From the NCBI GenBank assembly GCA_003511785.1, contig DOIS01000080.1, forward strand, positions 454-7,926: DNA of 7,473 nucleotides, in the 5' to 3' direction. The stretch comes from Paracoccaceae bacterium. Lineage in GTDB: Bacteria; Pseudomonadota; Alphaproteobacteria; Rhodobacterales; Rhodobacteraceae. The position numbers and the translations under genes are program-made. The notes beneath the pieces were generated by a model. It made no database searches and had not been told where the DNA came from. It saw nothing but the letters and a program-made list of their open reading frames with translations. Below, one piece after another: positions 1-5,503 of this stretch; the stretch's first letter is position 1; each line of letters starts with the position of its first letter.

Positions 1-27
1 GAGCCTCCGGCGGAAGTATTTCTCGCA
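1..27. repeat. possible family-typical intergenic motif downstream of bfr
   Basis: The first bases contain CCTCCGGCGGAAGTATTTCT, about 30 nt past the bfr stop codon. From memory, closely similar strings (CCTCCGGCGG followed by GTATTT) recur in many Rhodobacteraceae intergenic regions near gene ends. That recollection is the only basis for calling it a repeat, because only one copy lies in this window. It includes a CCTCCGGCGG core with little stem-forming capacity. It could instead be the end of a neighbouring gene cut by the window edge. Nothing else is recognisable in bases 1-54. Confidence 0.25.
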
Positions 28-54
28 AGAGGAAGCCAGGGCGGGCGCGCGGGA

Positions 55-543
55 TCAGCCGGCGTCGGTCTCGTCGGCGCTGATATACTTGGTCATGAAA
101 ACCGGCTCGCCCAGCTTGTCGAGCAGGGTCAGTTGCAGGTCGAGCCAGGCCCAGTGGCCCTCCTCGTCCAGAACGATTTCCTCGAACAGCGTCCGGCTGC
201 CGATGTCGCCCGCCTCATAGGCGGTGCGCGCGGCGTCGGTGTAGAAGCGGATCGCCTCTTTCTCGTCCTTACGGTCAATCTCGAACATCTCGCTCAGGCT
301 CTGCGCGCGGCGCGGCGTGTTGGCCGGGGTCATCACCGGGTCGCCGCCCAAGAACAGGATGCGGTCCACGAAACGGCCGACATGGTCCAACTCCTCGTGC
401 ATCTCCTCGCGCATCTTGTCGGCCAGTTTGTCCATGCCCCAATCCTCGAGCACATGGGCGTGCAGCAGGTACTGCGTGGCCGCCGTAAGTTCCATCGACA
501 GAGCGGTTTGCAGGTTGGCCAGCGTTTCCTTGTTGTTCGACAT
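55..543 (-). CDS. bfr: bacterioferritin, Leu at the haem-ligand position
   Basis: This is a 162-residue bacterioferritin, a 24-subunit cytoplasmic cage that oxidises Fe(II) and stores it as a ferric mineral. The length is normal for the family, and the protein aligns to E. coli Bfr without gaps over the ligand region. All six ferroxidase ligands are visible: Glu18, Glu51, His54, Glu94, Glu127 and His130 (the last pair in DEEGH). Tyr25 and the ILFLGG turn are also present. The residue between Glu51 and His54 that should be Met52, the axial haem ligand in E. coli Bfr, is Leu (EELDH). The subunit may therefore not bind haem, or may partner another subunit. The ATG at 543 is preferred over an in-frame GTG 30 nt upstream, because GGAGAA lies 7 nt before it. 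It follows the aidB-like gene by 44 nt on the same strand, so read-through is possible. No Fur or Irr site was identified. Confidence 0.93.
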   Translation of the reverse strand: MSNNKETLANLQTALSMELTAATQYLLHAHVLEDWGMDKLADKMREEMHEELDHVGRFVDRILFLGGDPVMTPANTPRRAQSLSEMFEIDRKDEKEAIRFYTDAARTAYEAGDIGSRTLFEEIVLDEEGHWAWLDLQLTLLDKLGEPVFMTKYISADETDAG

Positions 544-550
544 CGTCACA

Positions 551-556
551 TTCTCC
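551..556 (-). promoter_or_regulatory. ribosome binding site deciding the bfr start
   Basis: On the minus strand GGAGAA is followed after 7 nt by the ATG at 543. The alternative GTG at 573 would place this site inside the coding region and has no comparable purine-rich stretch before it. Bacterioferritins normally begin about 17 residues before the first ferroxidase Glu, which fits the ATG. Confidence 0.65.
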
Positions 557-587
557 GGGTTACATATGCTCACCTAAGATCGGGCGA

Positions 588-2207
588 TCAGCCCAGCCTT
601 TCAAGGATGCGATCGGTGTCGATGCCGGATATGGCGCCGGGCAAATTGCCGCGGCGGCCGGTCAGGCGCGAGGTGACGAAGCCCTCGGCCACCGGCGCAG
701 GCGCCGCCCGCAGGAGCGCGGCGGCGGTCAGGAGGCCCGCCAGGCTTTCCGCGAACCAGCGCGCCTCGCCCTCGGCCGGCAGGCCGGGCCAGCGGGTGCG
801 GTGATCCTCCAGTGCCGCGTCATAGCGCGGGTCGCGCCCGCGCATCTCATCCAGCGTGGCGGCCAGCACCTCGCCCGCGCGGGGCTCGCGCGCCAGCGTG
901 CGCAGGATGTCGAGGCAGATCACGTTGCCCGAGCCCTCCCAGATCGAGTTGAGCGGCGCCTCGCGGTAGTACATCGGCATCGGCGTCTCCTCGACATAGC
1001 CCATGCCGCCCAGCACCTCCATCGCCTCGCCCACGACCGAGATGCAGCGCTTGTTGTTGAGATACTTGGCCAGCGCCACCCCGATCCGGGCCAGCGCGCG
1101 GCTGTCCCCGTCCTCGCGGTCGAACACCGAGGCGAGGAACATCGACACCGCCAGCGCGCCCTCCATGTCCAGCGCCAGGTCGGCCAAAACGCTGCGCATC
1201 AGCGGCTGGTCGATCAGACGCCGCTGGAAGGCAGAGCGGTGCGACACCCACCAATGCGCCTCCGCCAGCGCGGCGCGCATCAGCGCGGCGGGGGCGATAG
1301 CGGTGTCGAGCCTTGTGTGATGCACCATCTCGATGATCGTGCGCACGCCCGCGCCCTGCTCGCCCAACTGGAAGGCCAGCGCGTCGTGATACTCGATCTC
1401 CGAGGACGCGTTGGCCACGTTGCCAAGCTTGTCCTTGAGCCGTTGCAGGCGGATCCCGTTGCGCTCGCCTTCCAGCCAGCGGGGCACCAGGAAACAGGTC
1501 AGCCCGCCCTCGGCCTGCGCGAGCGTCAGGAACCCGTCGCACATGGGCGCGGAACAGAACCATTTATGCCCGTTCAGCCGCCAGGCGTCGCCGTCGCGGG
1601 TGGCCCGCGTGGTATTGGCGCGCACGTCCGAGCCGCCCTGTTTCTCGGTCATCGCCATGCCCATGGTGGCGCCGACCTTCTCGCCCACGGGGCGGATGGA
1701 GGGGTCATAGACGCCGGAGGCCAGTTTCGGCGCCCAGGCCTCGAAAAGCGCGGGGTCGTGGCGCAGGGCGGGCACGGCGGCGTAGGTCATGGTCATCGGG
1801 CAGCCGGCGCCAGGCTCGACCTGCATCTGCATGTAGACCAGCGCGGCATGGGTGGCGTGGCCGCCGGGCTGGCCGTCCCAGGCGGCGCTGGCATAGCCCG
1901 ATTCCAGCCCCGCCGCCATCACCGCGTGATAGCCGGGGTTGAACACGACCTCGTCGAGCCGCCGCCCGGCCCGGTCGAAAAGCCTGAGGCGCGGCTTGTC
2001 CCGGCGCGCCTCCTCGCCCGCCTGCCAGTTCTCCTCGGACCCCATCCGGGCGCCCGCCGCCTCGAGCACGGGAAGCCGCGCGCCCGCGCTGGCGGCGGCT
2101 TCGCGCAGCGGCAGGTCGGTGGCCCAGAGATCGCGGTCGCGGCTCGGGTCGGGCTGGTTGAGCACCTCGTGGCTGCCCAGGTCGGAACGCGGCGGCGTGG
2201 CGGTCAT
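588..2207 (-). CDS. aidB: AidB-like acyl-CoA dehydrogenase family protein
   Basis: This 539-residue flavoprotein is close in length to E. coli AidB (541) and similar throughout. Landmarks in order are an N-terminal NQPDP segment (residues 17-21), the flavin-region motif MTEKQGGSD (186-194), GHKWF (213-217), RLKDKLGN (256-263), EAMEVLGGMGY (394-404) and SIWEGSGN (421-428). Glu424 occupies the position of the acyl-CoA dehydrogenase catalytic base. AidB is a FAD protein of the E. coli Ada alkylation response that binds DNA through its C-terminal domain. Alphaproteobacterial members are often simply called acyl-CoA or isovaleryl-CoA dehydrogenases, and their substrate is not settled. The C-terminal region here is Arg-containing (TSRLTGRRG), but DNA binding cannot be judged by eye. 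The ATG at 2207 has AGGGAGGGAG immediately upstream. The gene lies between a small ORF and bfr. No Ada box was identified. Family assignment is firm; function in DNA protection is inference. Confidence 0.9.
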   Translation of the reverse strand: MTATPPRSDLGSHEVLNQPDPSRDRDLWATDLPLREAAASAGARLPVLEAAGARMGSEENWQAGEEARRDKPRLRLFDRAGRRLDEVVFNPGYHAVMAAGLESGYASAAWDGQPGGHATHAALVYMQMQVEPGAGCPMTMTYAAVPALRHDPALFEAWAPKLASGVYDPSIRPVGEKVGATMGMAMTEKQGGSDVRANTTRATRDGDAWRLNGHKWFCSAPMCDGFLTLAQAEGGLTCFLVPRWLEGERNGIRLQRLKDKLGNVANASSEIEYHDALAFQLGEQGAGVRTIIEMVHHTRLDTAIAPAALMRAALAEAHWWVSHRSAFQRRLIDQPLMRSVLADLALDMEGALAVSMFLASVFDREDGDSRALARIGVALAKYLNNKRCISVVGEAMEVLGGMGYVEETPMPMYYREAPLNSIWEGSGNVICLDILRTLAREPRAGEVLAATLDEMRGRDPRYDAALEDHRTRWPGLPAEGEARWFAESLAGLLTAAALLRAAPAPVAEGFVTSRLTGRRGNLPGAISGIDTDRILERLG

Positions 2208-2249
2208 GGTCTCCCTCCCTCTCTGCAGGGAGAAGCCTAGCGTCCGAGG

Positions 2250-2268
2250 GCCCCTTGCGGAAAGGGGC
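2250..2268 (-). terminator. GC-rich hairpin between the 64-residue ORF and aidB
   Basis: GCCCCTT and AAGGGGC form a perfect 7-bp stem around a 5-nt loop. It starts 2 nt after the stop of the small ORF on the minus strand and ends 42 nt before the aidB start. No T-run follows, so classical intrinsic termination is uncertain. It could be a partial terminator, an mRNA stability element, or chance in GC-rich sequence. Confidence 0.4.
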
Positions 2269-2270
2269 GG

Positions 2271-2465
2271 TCAGCCGGCGTGACGCGAGGTTTCCGGCCA
2301 GGCCCGGCGCGGCCCCGGCGCCTCGGCCGCGTTGGCTGCGGCGGGCGTGACGGCACCGCCATCGGGGCCGTCGTCATCCTCGCCGTCGAGTGCGCGGCGC
2401 ATGTCGGCGAGATCGGGGCTGTGCAGCAGCCGGGCGGCGATGAGGGGCGTTGGAAATGCGAACAT
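2271..2465 (-). CDS. small hypothetical protein (64 residues)
   Basis: I do not recognise this protein. The ORF starts MFAFPTPLIAARLL, has a short acidic stretch (DGEDDDGPDG, residues 27-36) and ends in an Ala/Pro-rich tail that looks disordered. A good ribosome binding site (GGAGG, 8 nt before the ATG at 2465) supports translation. The ORF sits 64 nt after the DUF465 gene and 63 nt before aidB on the same strand. No transmembrane helix or metal-binding motif is evident. The region is so GC-rich that open frames of this size arise by chance on either strand, and other frames are open here too. The call therefore rests mainly on the Shine-Dalgarno site and gene order. Confidence 0.42.
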   Translation of the reverse strand: MFAFPTPLIAARLLHSPDLADMRRALDGEDDDGPDGGAVTPAAANAAEAPGPRRAWPETSRHAG

Positions 2466-2529
2466 CTTTGGAACCTCCAAGGGAAGCGGTTGACGCGGCG
2501 GGGGCCGCAGGGGGTGGCAAGAGCGGCGG

Positions 2530-2775
2530 TCAGGCCGGTGCGACCGCGGCGCGGGGGGTGGCGCCGCGCTCGATCAGGCGCAGCAGGCCTTCGCAGCGCG
2601 ACAGCTCGTCCTTGACGCGCAGCTTCTGGCGCTTGAGCGCCTGCACCTGGGCCGCGTCTGGCGCGGGGCGACGTTCCTCTCCGGCGATGCTGGCCTCCAG
2701 GTCGCGGTGGCGTGCGCGCAGGGCGACGATCCGGGCCTGAACCGAAAACACACGGGCAACGGCATGTCTGGTCAT
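2530..2775 (-). CDS. DUF465/YdcH-family small coiled-coil protein
   Basis: This 81-residue protein resembles E. coli YdcH (DUF465). The diagnostic part is an HRDLEASIAGEE helix (residues 24-35), a short Pro-containing turn, and a second basic helix ALKRQKLRVKDELSR (46-60). In YdcH the equivalent stretch is MKKQKLQLKDEM. The family forms short helical hairpins or coiled coils of unknown molecular function. The extra N-terminal residues and the Ala/Pro tail are variable in the family. The ATG at 2775 is chosen because AGGAGG lies 9 nt upstream; an in-frame GTG 30 nt earlier has no such site. It is transcribed divergently from the OxyR-like gene and heads the minus-strand gene series. Confidence 0.78.
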   Translation of the reverse strand: MTRHAVARVFSVQARIVALRARHRDLEASIAGEERRPAPDAAQVQALKRQKLRVKDELSRCEGLLRLIERGATPRAAVAPA

Positions 2776-2784
2776 CTGGGAATA

Positions 2785-2790
2785 CCTCCT
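2785..2790 (-). promoter_or_regulatory. strong ribosome binding site of the DUF465 gene
   Basis: On the minus strand AGGAGG lies 9 nt before the ATG at 2775. It is a full Shine-Dalgarno match and settles the start against the GTG at 2805. Confidence 0.7.
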
Positions 2791-2850
2791 TGCTTGCATG
2801 GGCACCCGAGCGTTCTTCCGGGCTTGAGGAGCATATGGGGCGGAGCGGCC

Positions 2851-2878
2851 TTGAATCGATCCTGCTTAACTGTAAAGT
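2851..2878 (+). promoter_or_regulatory. candidate promoter of the OxyR-like gene
   Basis: TTGAAT (2851-2856) and TAAAGT (2873-2878), 16 nt apart, each match the sigma-70 consensus at 4 of 6 positions. Transcription would then begin near 2885, inside the 2881-2897 palindrome and about 25 nt before the GTG start codon. This layout would suit repression by a protein bound at the palindrome. The match is modest, and alphaproteobacterial promoters are often weak matches, so this is a candidate only. Confidence 0.3.
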
Positions 2879-2883
2879 AGGAT
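2859..2883. promoter_or_regulatory. imperfect 25-nt dyad in the divergent intergenic region
   Basis: The arms start ATCCT and end AGGAT around a central T at 2871, and 10 of 12 positions pair. The dyad overlaps the 2881-2897 palindrome by 3 nt, and the two centres are 18 bp apart. Paired sites between divergent genes are typical of LysR-type regulators, which bind a recognition site and an activation site. It may be a second, weaker site for the adjacent regulator. Confidence 0.4.
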
Positions 2884-2897
2884 AGGAATTTCCTATC
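2881..2897. promoter_or_regulatory. perfect palindrome with an OxyR half-site pattern (candidate operator)
   Basis: GATAGGAATTTCCTATC is a perfect inverted repeat of 8-bp arms around one base. It contains ATAG-N7-CTAT, half of the E. coli OxyR consensus (ATAG-N7-CTAT-N7-ATAG-N7-CTAT). The flanking positions where the second half-site would fall do not match. It is centred 22 nt upstream of the start codon of the OxyR-like gene, so autoregulation is the natural reading, possibly with control of the divergent DUF465 gene. Palindrome: seen. Regulator: inferred from adjacency and pattern. Confidence 0.6.
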
Positions 2898-2910
2898 AAA
2901 GGATATCCCC

Positions 2911-3843
2911 GTGGCCGATGATTTGACTCTGCGCCAGCTGCGCTACTTCGTGACCTTGGCCGAGGCCGGGCAATATCGCCGCGCCGCCCGGCAACTGGGG
3001 CTGAGCCAGCCTTCGCTCACCGCGCAGATCGCGGGGCTGGAGGCGCATCTGGGTCTGGTCCTGGTCGAGCGCCGGCGCAGCGGGCTGGTGCTGACCGCGC
3101 CGGGGCGCGAGGTGCTGGAACACGCCCAACGCGTGCTGCGCGCCGTGGACGATCTCAAGCACCGCTCGGACCCGTTGCGCGCGGGGCTGGCGGGGACCGT
3201 GCGGCTGGGCACGGCGCCGACGATCGGGCCCTACCTGCTGCCGCGGGTGCTGCGCCGGTTGCACGAGGCCTATCCCGAGCTGCGCCTGCTGGTGCGCGAC
3301 GGCGCCCCGCGCGACCTGGCCGAGGACCTGGCCGCCGGGCGGCATGACGCGATCCTGACCCAGCTGCCGCTGCCGGCGGATGCGTTCGAGGCGCGCCCAC
3401 TGTTCCGCGAGCCGCTTTTCATCGCCGTTGCGCGGGGCCATGCGCTGGCCGGGCGTGGCACGGTCGGCGAGGCCGACCTGGCGGGACAGGACATGCTGGG
3501 CCTGGGCCCGGCCCATGCGCTGCACGGCAACGTGGCCGCGCTCTGCCGCGAGGTGGGCGCGCGGCTGCGCGAGGAGTTCGAGGGCACCAGCCTGGACGCG
3601 CTGCGCCAGATGGTGGCGATGGACATGGGTCTGACGCTGTTGCCCGCGCTTTACATCCAGTCCGAGGTGCAGGGACCCGATGGAGACGTGGCGATCCTGC
3701 GGCTCAAGGGCGCCTATTGGCGCACCGTCGGGCTGGCCTGGCGCCGGGCCAGCGGCACGCCGCGCGCCCTGACCCGGCTGGGCGACAGCATCGCCGAGGT
3801 GACGCGGCGCGATTTCGCGGACGTGGTGACGCCGCTGCGCTGA
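2911..3843 (+). CDS. OxyR-like LysR-family regulator lacking the peroxidatic cysteine
   Basis: This 310-residue LysR-type transcription factor has a winged helix-turn-helix at residues 5-63 (LRQLRYFVTLAEAGQYRRAA, then LSQPSLTAQI) and an effector domain from about 93. The effector domain carries OxyR signatures: LGTAPTIGPYLLP (99-111), GTSLDALRQMVA (225-236) and LTLLPAL (241-247). In E. coli OxyR the redox switch is Cys199 (in GHCLRDQ) and Cys208. Here the aligned segment reads AHALHGNVAALC: the Cys199 position is Ala203, its neighbour His202 is kept, and Cys212 matches Cys208. It should therefore not form the canonical disulfide, and may be a constitutive, one-Cys or ligand-responding variant. 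The GTG start has AAAGGA 7 nt upstream, and no other start fits the DNA-binding domain better. No katG or ahpC lies in the window. The symbol oxyR is withheld because of the missing residue. Confidence 0.88.
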   Translation: MADDLTLRQLRYFVTLAEAGQYRRAARQLGLSQPSLTAQIAGLEAHLGLVLVERRRSGLVLTAPGREVLEHAQRVLRAVDDLKHRSDPLRAGLAGTVRLGTAPTIGPYLLPRVLRRLHEAYPELRLLVRDGAPRDLAEDLAAGRHDAILTQLPLPADAFEARPLFREPLFIAVARGHALAGRGTVGEADLAGQDMLGLGPAHALHGNVAALCREVGARLREEFEGTSLDALRQMVAMDMGLTLLPALYIQSEVQGPDGDVAILRLKGAYWRTVGLAWRRASGTPRALTRLGDSIAEVTRRDFADVVTPLR

Positions 3844-3858
3844 GGCAGGAAGCGGGCT

Positions 3859-3876
3859 GCCGCCGATCGGGGCGGC
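3859..3876 (+). terminator. weak hairpin after the OxyR-like gene
   Basis: GCCGCC and GGCGGC form a 6-bp all-GC stem with a 6-nt loop, 15 nt past the stop codon. No U-tract follows. It could stop or slow transcription before ftsB, but in sequence this GC-rich such stems are common. Confidence 0.25.
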
Positions 3877-3975
3877 CTCGATGCGGATCGGGGATTCCCT
3901 TGGCGAATCGGCTGTGCCATACTGCGGCAAAGCGCCGGGAAACGGCGCGCGAGGCAGACAAACGGCAGGCGACAG

Positions 3976-4272
3976 ATGCGATCAGGGACCCCCCATATCG
4001 GCGGCGCGATCTATTTCGTGATCGCCTTTCTGCTGGCCAGCTATTTCACCTTTGCCGCGGTGCAGGGCGATTACGGGCTGTTCCGCCGCGCCGAGATTGA
4101 CGCCGAGGCCCGGGCGCTGCGCGAGGACCTGTCGCGGCTGCAGGCCGAGATCGGGCGCATGGAGAACCTGACCCGGCGGCTCTCCGACGACTATCTCGAC
4201 CTGGACCTGCTGGACGAACAGGCGCGCTCGGTCCTGGGTCTCTTGCGCGCGGACGAGATCGTGATCCAGTGA
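3976..4272 (+). CDS. ftsB: FtsB/DivIC-like septum formation initiator
   Basis: This 98-residue bitopic membrane protein has a short cytoplasmic N-terminus and one hydrophobic helix at about residues 10-28 (GAIYFVIAFLLASYFTFAAV). A coiled coil with heptad-like Leu/Met spacing follows at about 38-70, then the conserved tail LDLLDEQARSVLGLLRADEIVI. This is the FtsB/DivIC architecture. In E. coli FtsB forms a complex with FtsL and FtsQ that signals to the septal peptidoglycan synthase. Position directly ahead of the pyruvate dehydrogenase genes is usual in alphaproteobacteria and supports the call. The ATG at 3976 has only a weak Shine-Dalgarno (AGGCG). The 205-nt gap to pdhA, with a hairpin and a promoter-like element, suggests separate transcription from pdh. 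Sequence similarity in this family is low, so the assignment rests on architecture and context. Confidence 0.85.
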   Translation: MRSGTPHIGGAIYFVIAFLLASYFTFAAVQGDYGLFRRAEIDAEARALREDLSRLQAEIGRMENLTRRLSDDYLDLDLLDEQARSVLGLLRADEIVIQ

Positions 4273-4281
4273 GGCGCGGGC

Positions 4282-4300
4282 GGTGGGTTGAAAACCCACC
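4282..4300 (+). terminator. strong 8-bp hairpin between ftsB and pdhA
   Basis: GGTGGGTTGAAAACCCACC forms a perfect 8-bp stem with a 3-nt GAA loop, starting 10 nt after the ftsB stop. Only two T residues follow, so it is an imperfect intrinsic terminator. From memory, very similar GTGGGTT/AACCCAC hairpins recur between genes in Rhodobacteraceae, so it may also be a dispersed intergenic palindrome. It separates ftsB transcription from pdh in either case. Confidence 0.55.
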
Positions 4301-4432
4301 TTGAGCGCCGCTCCGCCGCAAAGCCGTTGGCCGGCTCAACAGGCTGACACGCAACCGAAAACGCAATGCGTCATTTCCCCGTGGACGCCGCGTCACTTTC
4401 GCCCTCGCAATCGCTGCCTGAATCCTTTACGG

Positions 4433-4438
4433 TATAGT
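4433..4438 (+). promoter_or_regulatory. candidate -10 element of the pdh operon
   Basis: TATAGT matches the TATAAT consensus at 5 of 6 positions, in an AT-rich pocket 40 nt before the pdhA start codon. No convincing -35 box is seen 16-18 nt upstream (sequence around 4409-4416). Either an activator helps or the -35 is poor. Transcription would begin near 4444-4446. Confidence 0.45.
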
Positions 4439-4450
4439 TTAACGCTAAAC
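4437..4450. promoter_or_regulatory. candidate operator overlapping the pdh transcription start
   Basis: GTTTAACGCTAAAC is an inverted repeat with GTTTA and TAAAC arms and a central CG; 12 of 14 positions are symmetric. It overlaps the end of the TATAGT box and the predicted start of transcription, which is where a repressor would act. A central CG dyad is common in LacI-family operators. LacI-type regulators of central carbon metabolism exist in alphaproteobacteria (for example CceR in Rhodobacter sphaeroides), but the regulator cannot be identified from this window. Confidence 0.45.
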
Positions 4451-4477
4451 CATTCCCGCGGAGGAGAGCGACCCGAC

Positions 4478-5488
4478 ATGGCTGCGAGGAAATCCACGAG
4501 AAAACCGAACGTCTCGGCCGACGAGCTGCTGGGCTATTACCGCGACATGCTGCTGATCCGGCGCTTCGAGGAGAAGGCCGGCCAGCTTTACGGCATGGGC
4601 CTGATCGGCGGGTTCTGCCACCTCTATATCGGACAGGAGGCCGTGGTCGTCGGGCTCGAGGCCGCCGCCGAGGAGGGCGACAAGCGCATCGCCACCTACC
4701 GCGATCACGGGCACATGCTGGCCTGCGGCATGGACCCCGACGGGGTGATGGCCGAGCTCACGGGCCGCGAGGGCGGCTATTCCCGGGGCAAGGGCGGCTC
4801 GATGCACATGTTCTCGAAGGAGAAGCATTTCTATGGCGGCCACGGCATCGTGGGCGCCAACGTGCCCTTGGGCGCGGGGCTGGCCTTTGCAGACAAGTAC
4901 CGCGAGAACGGGCGCGTGACCTTCACCTATTTCGGAGACGGGGCGGCCAACCAGGGCCAGGTCTACGAGACCTTCAACATGGCCGCGCTCTGGGCGCTGC
5001 CGGTGATCTTCGTGATCGAGAACAACCAGTATGCCATGGGCACCTCGCAGCAGCGCTCAACCTCGACCGCCGACATCTATACCCGTGGCGCGCCCTTCGG
5101 CATTCCGGGCGAGTTGGTCGACGGCATGGACGTGCTGGCGGTGAAGGCCGCCGGAGAGAAGGCCGTGGCGCACTGCCGTGCGGGCAAGGGCCCCTATATC
5201 CTCGAGATCAAGACCTATCGCTATCGCGGGCATTCCATGTCGGACCCGGCGAAGTACCGCACCCGCGAGGAGGTGCAGAAGATGCGCGAGGAGCGCGACG
5301 CGATCAAGCATGTGCGCCAGTTGCTCCTGTCCGGCGATCACGCCAGCGAGGACGATCTCAAGGCGATCGACAAGGAGATCAAGGAGATCGTCAATGCCAG
5401 CGCCGAGTTCGCCAAGGAAAGCCCCGAGCCCGCGCTGGACGAGCTCTGGACCGATGTTTACGCCGACATGGCGCCGCAGAACGCCTGA
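4478..5488 (+). CDS. pdhA: pyruvate dehydrogenase E1 component, alpha subunit
   Basis: This 336-residue protein is a normal length for alphaproteobacterial PdhA. With PdhB it forms the alpha2-beta2 thiamine diphosphate enzyme that decarboxylates pyruvate and reductively acetylates lipoyl groups. The thiamine diphosphate/Mg motif runs from GDGAANQG (residues 153-160) to ENNQYAMGT (181-189). Other family blocks are FCHLYIGQEA (46-55), TYRDHGHML (73-81), SRGKGGSMHMF (102-112) and the active-site loop YRGHSMSDPAKYR (249-261), equivalent to the phosphorylated loop of the mitochondrial enzyme. The ATG at 4478 is preferred because a purine-rich GGAGGAG (4460-4466) precedes it by 11 nt and the family's N-terminus begins there. 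The frame stays open upstream to 4301, but through the promoter region. It is first in the operon, 15 nt before pdhB. Confidence 0.97.
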   Translation: MAARKSTRKPNVSADELLGYYRDMLLIRRFEEKAGQLYGMGLIGGFCHLYIGQEAVVVGLEAAAEEGDKRIATYRDHGHMLACGMDPDGVMAELTGREGGYSRGKGGSMHMFSKEKHFYGGHGIVGANVPLGAGLAFADKYRENGRVTFTYFGDGAANQGQVYETFNMAALWALPVIFVIENNQYAMGTSQQRSTSTADIYTRGAPFGIPGELVDGMDVLAVKAAGEKAVAHCRAGKGPYILEIKTYRYRGHSMSDPAKYRTREEVQKMREERDAIKHVRQLLLSGDHASEDDLKAIDKEIKEIVNASAEFAKESPEPALDELWTDVYADMAPQNA

Positions 5489-5503
5489 GGGGGAGAGCAG
5501 AGA

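Noticed and set aside
801..2240. Long open frame of 479 codons on the plus strand, opposite aidB
   Set aside because: It is Arg/His/Gly/Ala-rich with no family features, and it lies antisense to a gene with clear acyl-CoA dehydrogenase motifs. Long antisense frames are expected at this GC content.
2237..2899. Minus-strand open frame of 220 codons spanning the 64-residue ORF and the DUF465 gene
   Set aside because: The translation is Pro/Arg-rich without family similarity. It covers the divergent regulatory region, and the DUF465 frame has the better ribosome site and a recognised family.
3900..3923. Promoter for ftsB from TTGGCG and CATACT
   Set aside because: The two boxes are only 12 nt apart, too close for a sigma-70 promoter, and the spacing of GG and GC also fails for sigma-54.
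2896..3930. Open frame of 344 codons on the minus strand, opposite the OxyR-like gene
   Set aside because: It is Gln/Arg/Ala-rich with no domain. The sense frame has a complete LysR-family protein with a ribosome site.
4301..4477. N-terminal extension of PdhA upstream of the ATG at 4478
   Set aside because: The frame is open, but the extension is unlike PdhA, would start at a TTG beside a hairpin, and runs through the promoter-like and operator-like elements.
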